This document shows, piece after piece, positions 1 to 6,182 of a stretch of DNA of 6,313 nt. The DNA is from Armatimonadota bacterium (lineage in GTDB: Bacteria > Armatimonadota > Zipacnadia > Zipacnadales > FEN-943). The translations under genes and the position numbers were made by a program. A model generated the notes under the pieces. That model searched no databases. It was not told where the DNA came from and saw only the letters and a list, made by a program, of their open reading frames with translations. Location: NCBI GenBank assembly GCA_026419655.1, contig JANZZA010000618.1:1-6313 (forward strand), in the 5' to 3' direction. Within the stretch, counting starts at the first letter, position 1; each line of letters begins with the position of its first letter.

Positions 1-1
1 A

Positions 2-409
2 ATGGCCTGGGGCGATACGCCGTGGGAAGAAGCCTATCAGCTTCCCGGATCGGGCCAGCTTGGCATCGCAAAGAGCGTGCTGGAGCGGTATCGCTGGTGG
101 GAATTTGAGCCGCATCCGGAATGGGTCGAGCCGCGCTGGACACCACAGAACTATATGGCGCCCTATGCTGCTGGAATACCGGGGCAGGTGCGGATTGTGT
201 ATATCCCCGTGTACATGGGTGGGGTGAGGATAACCCGCCTGGAGCTGGGCGTACCGTACCGGGCCTTCTATTTTGACCCGAAAAACGGGCGGGAGTACGA
301 GATTGGTCTGGCGCAAGCGGACGAGAAGGGGGTCTGGAATGCTCCCGCGCCGAAGCTATTCCAGGACTGGCTGCTGGTGCTGGAGGCAGATAGGGCGTCA
401 CTAGCCTGA
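2..409 (+). CDS. Apiosidase-like (DUF4038/GH140-type) glycosidase, C-terminal part; 5' end outside window
   Basis: Only the last 135 residues are visible. The Met at position 2 is probably internal, because the text around it (DTPWEEAYQLPGSGQLG, then a Leu-rich helix and RYRWWEFEP) resembles the junction in DUF4038 proteins between the apiosidase-like barrel and the C-terminal 'putative collagen-binding domain of a collagenase' (PF12904-type). The rest fits that small beta-sandwich: a strand reading RIVYIPVYM, the segment YRAFYFDPKNGREYEIG, and a closing PAPKLFQDWLLVLEA, which matches the family's usual ending of Pro, Asp-Trp and a Leu/Val strand. Proteins of this type are usually secreted glycosidases; GH140 removes apiose-linked side chains of pectin, but the catalytic part lies upstream and cannot be judged. 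It ends in TGA at 407-409, and a G-rich hairpin starts 27 nt further on. Family assignment is by pattern recognition only; substrate unknown. Confidence 0.78.
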   Translation: MAWGDTPWEEAYQLPGSGQLGIAKSVLERYRWWEFEPHPEWVEPRWTPQNYMAPYAAGIPGQVRIVYIPVYMGGVRITRLELGVPYRAFYFDPKNGREYEIGLAQADEKGVWNAPAPKLFQDWLLVLEADRASLA

Positions 410-436
410 CACAGGAGCACACGGACAGGCTCTTCT

Positions 437-471
437 CTGGGGGACACCCTTTCAAAAGGGTTGCCCCCCAG
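437..471 (+). repeat. G-rich hairpin repeat, copy A
   Basis: An imperfect palindrome: C-T-G5 on the left pairs with C5-A-G on the right, and ACCCTTT pairs with AAAGGGT around a tight loop. Short mismatched or bulged bases separate the two helical parts. It starts 27 nt after the stop of the first gene, so it could act as an mRNA 3' end or terminator, but no T-tract follows. The right arm AAAAGGGTTGCCCCCCAGA (454-472) is identical to that of the copy at 6201-6219. This copy is therefore in the opposite orientation to those at 837-893, 2814-2869 and 3223-3279. It lacks the AAAAAGTTTGGGAAGGGGG flank of the others. Confidence 0.8.
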
Positions 472-496
472 ATACAGGCAGGGGGACCCCCCTTTC

Positions 497-639
497 GGCA
501 TATTTTCGCGCCGTGTGCTAACGGAGGGCACCTGCGCACTCTGCGACTCCTACGGGCCGCAAGCCTCGGGGGTCGCGTGGGGCAGGAAGAAGAGGGTTCC
601 CCCTGCACCCCCTCTCCGTAAATGCTCGTGCTCTCTGGC
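497..639. repeat. 143-bp intergenic box, copy 1
   Basis: It aligns without gaps to 2888-3030, with 120 of 143 bases identical by hand count. The first 24 bases are identical, and most of the last 30 are. The 23 differences concentrate in the middle. Read in the frame that gives the similar peptides GIFSRRVL and PLRKCS, differences fall 10, 6 and 7 times at codon positions 1, 2 and 3. There is thus no third-position excess, and a protein-coding explanation is unlikely. Function unknown; it may be a DNA or RNA element. It follows hairpin copy A by 25 bp. Confidence 0.8.
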
Positions 640-711
640 GGAGATGCGCGGCCACCGCTGCCTGCGGGAAAGGGCTTCGGGTGCTGCCCGGTGCAGTGGC
701 AACGTTTGCTC

Positions 712-828
712 CTGGGCCGGATTTTTCGGCGCGGGACGTGTCCAGCCAGCCGGGTGAGCCTGGTGGCATGCCTGTCTCCTTAGCTGGGCTGGTGAGAGCG
801 TCGCACGGCGCCGAAAAATCCGGCCCAG
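712..828. repeat. Long perfect inverted repeat, copy 1 (21-bp arms, 75-nt loop)
   Basis: The left arm 712-732 (core GGGCCGGATTTTTCGGCGC) is the exact reverse complement of the right arm 808-828. Each arm can also fold alone, since GCCG and CGGC flank GATTTTT. Inside the loop, CCAGCCAGC (742-750) can pair with GCTGGGCTGG (783-792) with one bulged G, extending the structure. The arms differ from those of copy 2 (3095-3215) in a compensated way: C712-G828 becomes G-C and G731-C809 becomes A-T. It could be a structured RNA, a protein-binding cruciform, or the terminal repeats of a tiny element. It lies 8 bp before the A5 tract of the next module. Confidence 0.85.
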
Positions 829-836
829 CACAACAT

Positions 837-893
837 AAAAAGTTTGGGAAGGGGGTTTGGGGGAGAACCCTTTTCAAAGGGTTTCCCCCAAGA
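837..893 (+). repeat. A5-G-rich hairpin module, copy B
   Basis: AAAAAGTTTGGGAAGGGGG (837-855) is followed by a hairpin from 857 to 891. TT-G5 pairs with C5-AA, and AACCCTTT pairs with AAAGGGTT with a short bulge. Its base pair T857-A891 corresponds to C-G in the other copies, a compensated change that supports pairing. The module ends 86 bp before the start codon of the DUF4832-type gene, so it could lie in that gene's leader or in its promoter region. Confidence 0.8.
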
Positions 894-963
894 AGCAGTT
901 TTCTCCAAGAGCGGCGCGGAGGAGGGTTTCGTGGGCTGCCGAATATTTTCGTCGCGCTGCCCG

Positions 964-969
964 AGGAGG
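964..969 (+). promoter_or_regulatory. Ribosome binding site for the DUF4832-type gene
   Basis: A perfect AGGAGG lies 10 nt before ATG 980. It decides the start: the longer in-frame reading from 857 would begin inside the hairpin repeat and has no comparable site. Confidence 0.85.
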
Positions 970-979
970 TGAGGCGGCG

Positions 980-2776
980 ATGTTGCTTTTCGTGGTGGTT
1001 GGGATGGCGGCTTCGGGGCAGGTCTCGGCTGAGCCAGACTGGATGGTCGTGCGCCCGGCGGACACCGGCGTAGCACTGGAAAACCCCGGAATGGGGTGGG
1101 TCTTTCATTATTACGACAACATCCCCGATAACTACGGCTCGCGCCTTGAACCCTCAGATACTCTTGACTACTTCCCGGGCCTGACGGTCGTTTATCTGCG
1201 TATACCGTGGTCCTACATCGAGCCGGAAGAGGGAACATACAACTGGTCGGTGCTGGACACGCCGGCGCAGCGATGGATTGAAAAGGGCAGGAAAATCGCG
1301 CTGTGCATTTCGTGCACGGAGTCGTGGATGCGCTACGCCACGCCGGAGTGGGTGCAGAAGGCCGGGGCTAAGGGATACAACTTCCTGCCGGGCAAGGGGA
1401 TAACTGAGGACGGTCCTTTCTGGGAGCCGGATTATGACGACCCGGTTTTCCTGGAGAAACTGGACAACTTTCTTGCGGCGCTGGCGGCGCGATATGACGG
1501 CAATCCCGATGTGGCCTTCATTGACGTGGGTTCTTTTGGCGTATGGGGCGAGGGGCATACCTTTCACACCACGCAGCTTCCGTATTCGGCCGAGACAGTC
1601 CGGCGGCATATTGACCTTCATCTGAAGCACTTCAAGCGTACGCTCCTGGTGGCCAATGACGACTATGTGCTCCAGGGCCGCGGGGAGGAGACGCTGGAGT
1701 ATGCCTGGCAAAAAGGTCTAACCCTGCGGGATAACAGCATTCTCGTCCAGGGCGGGGAAAATGCTTACCTGAGTGCTCACCTGGCACAGAGATTCTGGCC
1801 GGACAGGCCCGTGATACTGGAATGTGAGCATTACGGGCCTTCCCGCGACCGCGGGAACTGGGGCGATGGCTCCAAGTACCTCGAAGCAATGGAGAAATAC
1901 CACGCCAGTTACGTTTCAATCCACTGGTGGCCGGATGAATTCTATAAAGAGCAGCGAGACCTGATCGAGGAAATGAACCGGCGGCTTGGGTACCGCCTGC
2001 AGCTTGTAGAAGCCGCTTGGGGCAGCCCGGTGTTCGTGGGTGGGCGCCTGAAGCTTCGCTGGACCTGGCGGAACGCAGGCGTGGCGCCATGCTATGCAGG
2101 CGGCTACCCGGCCCTTACACTTAAGGACGAGCGCGGCGGCATTGCGGGAGTCTTTGTGGACGGGCGGCTGAATGTGCGCCACCTGCCCGTTGGGCCGCCC
2201 GGCGAGGCAGAGACGCGGTCGCGCGAGAGCGAGTTTGACCTTCCATTCCAGCTCAAGGCGGGACGCTATGATGTTTTTGTGTCAGTAGGCACGGCCACGG
2301 GCACGCCTGTGATAGCCTTACCGCTCGCCGGAGAAGACGGCCAGCGGCGGTATAAGGTTGGCGAGATTTCCGTGCTTGGTGATTACCTGGTGCAGGTGGG
2401 GGACCTGCAGCGTCGTGGCGAGACATACTTCCTGCCAGCCGTCTGGGAAGCGCACCGGCCGCTGCCGCCCAGTACCATTCCCTTCTGTCACTTCGAGCAG
2501 GGGGGAAGGATTGACTTCTACGGCGAGCCTGAGCAGGGCGGGCCGGCGGAAGAGCTTCTCAGGCCAGGGGCTACGGAGTGGGGTTTTGTGTTTCCGGTGC
2601 CTGCTGAGGCGCGCGGTCGAGTATTTGACGTCTACATTGGCCTGTGGGTCACAGACCGTGCCCGCCAGCCCGACGAGCGGCTGATACCAGACCAGCATGC
2701 GGGCGACCGGCGCGTGTACATTGGTAAGCTGCGCGTAGACGGGATGGGCCAGGCTACGCTGATAAAAGGGAAATAG
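980..2776 (+). CDS. Secreted DUF4832-type TIM-barrel glycosidase-like protein
   Basis: The protein has 598 residues. Residues 1-18 (MLLFVVVGMAASGQVSA, then Glu) look like a short signal peptide with an A-S/V-S-A-type cleavage site but without the usual basic N-region, so export is likely but not certain. Residues 25-335 resemble a clan-A (beta/alpha)8 barrel of the kind found in DUF4832/DUF4874 proteins: NPGMGW (35-40), VYLRIPWSYIEPEEG (71-85, like GH42/GH14 barrels), the strand AFIDVGSFGVWGEGH (179-193), VILECEHYG (278-286) and SIHWWP (313-318). E191 and E281 or E283 are candidate acid/base and nucleophile. Residues 345-465 look like the family's beta-sandwich, with WTWRNAGVAP at 361-370. 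About 130 more residues follow, probably a further beta-rich region. It ends in TAG. The next gene starts 526 bp later, so co-transcription is not obvious. Family assignment by eye; substrate unknown; catalysis is inferred from motif position. Confidence 0.9.
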   Translation: MLLFVVVGMAASGQVSAEPDWMVVRPADTGVALENPGMGWVFHYYDNIPDNYGSRLEPSDTLDYFPGLTVVYLRIPWSYIEPEEGTYNWSVLDTPAQRWIEKGRKIALCISCTESWMRYATPEWVQKAGAKGYNFLPGKGITEDGPFWEPDYDDPVFLEKLDNFLAALAARYDGNPDVAFIDVGSFGVWGEGHTFHTTQLPYSAETVRRHIDLHLKHFKRTLLVANDDYVLQGRGEETLEYAWQKGLTLRDNSILVQGGENAYLSAHLAQRFWPDRPVILECEHYGPSRDRGNWGDGSKYLEAMEKYHASYVSIHWWPDEFYKEQRDLIEEMNRRLGYRLQLVEAAWGSPVFVGGRLKLRWTWRNAGVAPCYAGGYPALTLKDERGGIAGVFVDGRLNVRHLPVGPPGEAETRSRESEFDLPFQLKAGRYDVFVSVGTATGTPVIALPLAGEDGQRRYKVGEISVLGDYLVQVGDLQRRGETYFLPAVWEAHRPLPPSTIPFCHFEQGGRIDFYGEPEQGGPAEELLRPGATEWGFVFPVPAEARGRVFDVYIGLWVTDRARQPDERLIPDQHAGDRRVYIGKLRVDGMGQATLIKGK

Positions 2777-2813
2777 GGCACCGACCAGGGCTTCCAGGCG
2801 TCTTTACGGCATG

Positions 2814-2869
2814 AAGGAGCTTGGGAAGGGGGTCTGGGCGGCAACCCTTTTCAGAGGGCGTCCCCCAGA
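2814..2869 (+). repeat. G-rich hairpin module, copy C (degenerate)
   Basis: A diverged copy of the module. AAGGAGCTTGGGAAGGGGG replaces the A5-GTTTGGG start, and the palindrome 2834-2868 has several mismatches (CTGGGCGG against CGTCCCCCAG, and CCCTTT against CAGAGGG). It begins 37 bp after the stop of the DUF4832-type gene. The weakened pairing suggests an older or less constrained copy. Its orientation is the same as copies B and D. Confidence 0.75.
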
Positions 2870-2887
2870 TAGGGGGAACCCACTGTG

Positions 2888-3030
2888 GGCATATTTTCGC
2901 GCCGTGTGCTACGGGAAGACGCCTGCGCACTCTGCGGCTCTCACCGTGCGCAGGCTTCGTGGCTTGCGTTGGGCACGAAAAGGAGGGTTGCCCCTGCATC
3001 CCCTCTCCGTAAATGCTCGCGCTCTCTGGC
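2888..3030. repeat. 143-bp intergenic box, copy 2
   Basis: The ungapped partner of 497-639 (120 of 143 identical). This copy holds a perfect 10-bp inverted repeat, GCCTGCGCAC (2921-2930) and GTGCGCAGGC (2946-2955), with a 15-nt loop. In copy 1 the same positions pair only partly (four continuous pairs), so that hairpin is not clearly conserved. The end CTCTCCGTAAATGCTCG is shared with copy 1. Function unknown. Confidence 0.8.
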
Positions 3031-3094
3031 TGATGGGCACAGACACCAGACCTGCGTAGGGCAGGGCGGGTAGGGGTAGTGGTGGCCATATCTT

Positions 3095-3215
3095 TGGGTG
3101 GGCCGGATTTTTCGGCACCGACAGGTACCTGCAGGGCGGTATTGATTTGGCCGCTGCGCAGCTACCCGTCCATAGCGCCATAAGGCAGCGGGTGCCGAAA
3201 AATCCGGCCCACCCA
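3095..3215. repeat. Long perfect inverted repeat, copy 2 (25-bp arms, 71-nt loop)
   Basis: Arms 3095-3119 and 3191-3215 are exact reverse complements and share the core GGGCCGGATTTTTCGGC with copy 1. The loop shows no obvious similarity to that of copy 1, apart from similar length. It contains the palindrome CAGGTACCTG (3122-3131). Relative to copy 1, G3098-C3212 replaces C-G and A3117-T3193 replaces G-C, so the two arms changed together. It is followed after 7 bp by the A5 tract of module D. Confidence 0.87.
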
Positions 3216-3222
3216 CAGCCTG

Positions 3223-3279
3223 AAAAAGTTTGGGAAGGGGGTCTGGGGGGGCAACCCTTTTCAAAGGGTTCCCCCCAGA
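3223..3279 (+). repeat. A5-G-rich hairpin module, copy D
   Basis: AAAAAGTTTGGGAAGGGGG is followed by a hairpin (3242-3279): TCT-G6 pairs with C6-AGA, and AACCCTTT pairs with AAAGGGTT, with only a GC bulge (3251-3252). It ends 10 bp before the ribosome binding site of the DUF4091 gene. If transcribed, a very stable hairpin would sit directly upstream of the initiation region and could affect translation or mRNA stability. It matches the inverted copy at 6183-6238 base for base, except for one extra G in the G run. Confidence 0.85.
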
Positions 3280-3289
3280 TACACCAGCC

Positions 3290-3294
3290 GGAGG
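3290..3294 (+). promoter_or_regulatory. Ribosome binding site for the DUF4091 gene
   Basis: GGAGG (within GGAGGTGA) lies 8 nt before GTG 3303. It favours 3303 over an in-frame GTG at 3294, which overlaps the site, and over the far upstream ATG at 3147, which lies inside the inverted-repeat loop. Confidence 0.85.
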
Positions 3295-3302
3295 TGAAGG
3301 CT

Positions 3303-6152
3303 GTGAGCAGGGCGCTGAGAGGACGCAGGAGGGCGGTTTTCGTCGCGATTTTGGCCGTAGCCGGGGCGCTTTTGGGCTTTTTCGGTACGGCCGCGGCGCA
3401 GGAAACAGTGATTCTGTGCGACTTCGAGACGCCCGAATCGGTGGAAGAATGGCAGTATGTGAGCGGGACGCCGAGGCTTGTCAGAGAGGGCGTCACTCAC
3501 GGAAATCAGGCGCTTGAGGTCACTTTTGACCCGAAAGGGGAGTATTACGGGGCGTATTTGTACTGGAATCGGCCGCCGCGGGACTGGTCGCCGTATGACG
3601 CGCTTGTCGTTGACGTGACGAATCCGAACCCTGGGCCGATACCGGGCTATGTGCTGATAGCCGACCAGGCCTGGGCGGACAGGGGACGGTCGTACTGGAA
3701 CCGCCACAATGCCGAGACGACCTTCCCGCCCGGCACATCGCAGTGGATTATCCCGACGCGGGGGCTGTATCGAGGGGAGGCGGGCAGCCGCAACAACGAC
3801 ATCAAGCGCGATATTGACCCGGATAGCATTGTACGGGTGGACCTGGCCTGGGGCGCGAAGGGCGCCGAGGGGCGCGTAATCATTGACAACATCCGATTTG
3901 TGAAGGTGAGCCGGCCGGCCGGCGTATGGGCGTTTGATTTTGGGCCGCCCAGTCAGGCCGTCATGCTGGGCTGGACGCCAGTGACCTGGGACACAATCTA
4001 CACGTCTGGGCGCGGATATGGCTGGGGGCCAATGGGCGGGACGCCCTGGGCTGGCGCCGCCCGCGATACAACCTTCGGCACTATGCTGCTGCGAGATTTC
4101 TGTGAGGCCGGCGGCTATTTCTTCCGCGTTGACGTGCCGCCTGGGCGATACAAAGTAACCGTGTTCTACGAAAACTGCGGCTACTGGGGCGGCGAGCAGG
4201 CGAAGCATACCGAGCGGCGGATCCTGGTCAATGACCGCGTTTTCTGGGGCGAGACCCGGCCTGACGGCGCGAAGCATTATCTGTACCGTTTCGAGAACGT
4301 CGAGCCGATTGGGGTGGACATATGGGACACGTACATGGCCGGGGAAATGGCCCAGCCGGCGGTCTTTGAAGTTGACGTCGGGCCGGACGGGCTAACGATG
4401 AAGTTTGAGGCAGACCGGGTATGGGGGAGCAAGGTGGCGGCGGTGGCAGTTCATCGCGTGGACGACCAGGAGGCTGCTGCATGGCTGGCTGGTCAGCTTG
4501 AGGCGCTGGCTACGGAGTTTCGCCAGAAGGCCGTAAATCTTGACCCACCGCCGCCCCGATACATGGCGCCGGAGGCCTGGCAGCCGGTGGGGCTGGTGGC
4601 CTGGGCCGTGAGCCTGGACGAGGATATAACGCCGGATTCGGTGCCCGAGAATGCTCCTGCGCCGGGGCAACTGGCAATAACCCGCGAGGCCGTGCGCGGC
4701 GAATATGAGCCTTTCTGCGTCGCAGTGCGGCCCATGCGCGACCTGGGGGAGTGCAAGCTGCAGCTTGAGCCGCTGGCTGGGCCGGGCAACCTGCCCGCGA
4801 AGGTGCAGGTGGTCTGGTATAACGCGATGCGGGGCTTTGGGAACATTGCATATCGGCTGCGACCCCATACGCTCAGGGAACAGGGGACGGTGCGGCTGCC
4901 GGCAGGCGTGACGCGGGAGATCGTGGTGACGGTTCAGGTGCCGGAAGGGGCCCCGGCGGGCGAATATCGGGGCACTTTGCGACTGGTTGGGGCCGACGGG
5001 CGGCGGCTGCTGGAGGTACCGCTGCGGCTGCGTGTGCATCCCGTGACGCTCTCGCGCGAAACGGAATTCCTTTTCGGCTTTTTCGGGCTGGAGCCGCCAT
5101 GGGAGTACGAAGGCGAGGAATGGTGGCGGGTACTTGAGGAGACGCTGGTGATGCTGCGGGAGCACGGGATGAACGCGGTCTCAGGCGGACTGAACTGGCG
5201 GCTGACGGGCTGGCAGGACGGCCGCCCACAGGTTGATTTCGACGACGTGGACAGATTCTTCGACCTGCTGAAAAAACATGGCTTCACAAAGCCAATAAAC
5301 GGATACGGCGGATGCCGCTTCCTGGACCTCCACGACGGCTATCAGAAGGGGGAGGCGGGCGAGCGGGCCCAGCAGGCCAGCGGGCTGCCTTATGAGGAGG
5401 CGCTTTTGCGGGCCTGGGGCGTGGTTCACGAGCACGCCCGGGCCGCCGGCTGGCCGACTATCCTTTATGCCATGTGCGACGAGACGCGGGTGCGGGATGT
5501 GGCCGAGCGGGAACTGGAATTCATGAAAATGATGGCAAAGGTCAGCGCGGCCTACCCGGAAACCGTGCGTACAAGCGGGTCGTATAGCGTGACCTTTACT
5601 TCCCGGCCTACCGACCAGGAGGACCTTCTCTACTGGCACCAGCGATTCTTCGAGGCCCTGGATATAAGCAGCCTGAACCTCCACGACGAGACGGTACTGG
5701 AAGAGGCCCAGCGGCTGGGAAAGGAAGTGCATATCTATAACCAGGGCACGAGCCGGTACCATTTCGGCCTGTATCAGTGGAGCGAGTACCGCAAGGGCGT
5801 CCGGGCGCGGTGGGAATGGCACCTGAATATACTCCACGGGTACCAGTTCTTTGACCTGGACGGGCGGGAGCCGGACCTGGCGATGATATGCTACGGGCGG
5901 CGGGGCCTTTACCCGACCATTCTCTTCGAGCGGTGCCGCGAAGGGGCCGAGGATTTCTACCTGTACCAGACCCTGTGGAACGCCGTCGAGGCAGCCCGGA
6001 AGAAAGGCGAAAGGGGAGAAGCACTAGGACAGGCGGCGAGACTGCTGGGCGAGCTGGAGGACATGGTCAAACTCAACCAGCGCCAGCCGCCCGATGGCTA
6101 TGACCCCGATGCGCTAAAACTGCGGGTCGTCAGAGCACTCGAGGCTCTCTGA
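3303..6152 (+). CDS. Secreted multidomain DUF4091 (GH123-like) glycosidase with two N-terminal lectin-like regions
   Basis: The protein has 949 residues from a GTG start. Residues 1-33 are a classic signal peptide: basic ALRGRRR, a hydrophobic core, then GTAAAQ at the cleavage site. Residues 35-202 resemble a CBM-type beta-sandwich, with an opening CDFETPES and a closing VIIDNIRFVKV. Residues 205-386 look like a malectin/galactose-binding-like domain: FDFG at 211-214, GYGW at 238-241, GRYKVTVFYE, ILVNDRVFW, and AAVAVHRV at its end. Residues 430-580 match the usual N-terminal beta region of DUF4091 proteins (ITREAVRGEYEPFCVAVRP). Residues 585-900 are barrel-like. D726-E727 in YAMCDET correspond in position and type to the adjacent Asp-Glu pair of GH123, which uses substrate-assisted catalysis on N-acetylhexosamine. 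The signature FERCREGAEDFYLYQTL (875-891) is characteristic of DUF4091. Role inferred: extracellular or periplasmic glycan hydrolysis; substrate unknown. It ends in TGA, with a strong hairpin starting 31 nt later. Confidence 0.93.
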   Translation: MSRALRGRRRAVFVAILAVAGALLGFFGTAAAQETVILCDFETPESVEEWQYVSGTPRLVREGVTHGNQALEVTFDPKGEYYGAYLYWNRPPRDWSPYDALVVDVTNPNPGPIPGYVLIADQAWADRGRSYWNRHNAETTFPPGTSQWIIPTRGLYRGEAGSRNNDIKRDIDPDSIVRVDLAWGAKGAEGRVIIDNIRFVKVSRPAGVWAFDFGPPSQAVMLGWTPVTWDTIYTSGRGYGWGPMGGTPWAGAARDTTFGTMLLRDFCEAGGYFFRVDVPPGRYKVTVFYENCGYWGGEQAKHTERRILVNDRVFWGETRPDGAKHYLYRFENVEPIGVDIWDTYMAGEMAQPAVFEVDVGPDGLTMKFEADRVWGSKVAAVAVHRVDDQEAAAWLAGQLEALATEFRQKAVNLDPPPPRYMAPEAWQPVGLVAWAVSLDEDITPDSVPENAPAPGQLAITREAVRGEYEPFCVAVRPMRDLGECKLQLEPLAGPGNLPAKVQVVWYNAMRGFGNIAYRLRPHTLREQGTVRLPAGVTREIVVTVQVPEGAPAGEYRGTLRLVGADGRRLLEVPLRLRVHPVTLSRETEFLFGFFGLEPPWEYEGEEWWRVLEETLVMLREHGMNAVSGGLNWRLTGWQDGRPQVDFDDVDRFFDLLKKHGFTKPINGYGGCRFLDLHDGYQKGEAGERAQQASGLPYEEALLRAWGVVHEHARAAGWPTILYAMCDETRVRDVAERELEFMKMMAKVSAAYPETVRTSGSYSVTFTSRPTDQEDLLYWHQRFFEALDISSLNLHDETVLEEAQRLGKEVHIYNQGTSRYHFGLYQWSEYRKGVRARWEWHLNILHGYQFFDLDGREPDLAMICYGRRGLYPTILFERCREGAEDFYLYQTLWNAVEAARKKGERGEALGQAARLLGELEDMVKLNQRQPPDGYDPDALKLRVVRALEAL

Positions 6153-6182
6153 GAACCTGGGGACCGGTCGGGAACTGCATTT

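Larger units (their letters stand above)
437..893. repeat. Composite intergenic repeat element, copy 1 (about 457 bp)
   Basis: This fills most of the 570-bp gap between the first and second genes. In order it holds a G-rich hairpin (437-471), a 143-bp conserved box (497-639), a 72-bp stretch with little resemblance to copy 2, a long inverted repeat (712-828) and a second G-rich hairpin module (837-893). Copy 2 at 2814-3279 has the same parts in the same order with nearly the same hairpin-to-hairpin length (456 against 446 bp). The two bounding hairpins of copy 1 are in opposite orientation, judged from their loop and bulge sequences. No transposase or credible protein gene is present. It may be a MITE-like element or a structured punctuation element. 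Confidence 0.75.
2814..3279. repeat. Composite intergenic repeat element, copy 2 (about 466 bp)
   Basis: This occupies most of the 526-bp gap between the second and third genes. It repeats the plan of copy 1: hairpin module (2814-2869), 143-bp box (2888-3030), a 64-bp stretch with little resemblance to copy 1, long inverted repeat (3095-3215) and a second hairpin module (3223-3279). Here both bounding hairpins are in the same orientation, unlike copy 1. No convincing protein gene or known RNA gene lies inside. Confidence 0.75.

Noticed and set aside
437..893. Insertion sequence
   Set aside because: There is no transposase frame, and no target duplication could be seen beside 437 or 893. A non-autonomous element remains possible and is reported as such.
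893..963. Sigma70-type promoter before the DUF4832-type gene
   Set aside because: I could not find a convincing -35/-10 pair at proper spacing, and the promoter consensus for this organism is unknown.
461..1108. Several open frames on both strands across the first intergenic region
   Set aside because: They lie in hairpins, box and inverted repeat, have no fitting ribosome binding sites, and their mutual similarity to frames in 2811-3496 follows from the DNA repeat. Substitutions show no codon-position bias.
2921..2955. 10-bp hairpin in the second 143-bp box as a conserved structure
   Set aside because: The pairing is perfect in copy 2, but copy 1 breaks several pairs without compensation, so conservation is not supported with two copies.
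410..3302. CRISPR array, tRNA, rRNA or known riboswitch in the intergenic regions
   Set aside because: There are no regularly spaced short direct repeats, no cloverleaf with acceptor end, and no riboswitch consensus that I recognise.
3261..4277. 338-residue open frame on the minus strand
   Set aside because: It lies opposite the well-supported DUF4091 gene and reads as a low-complexity Arg/Pro-rich product typical of GC-rich antisense frames. The same applies to 1154-1711, 4392-5165 and 5181-5837.
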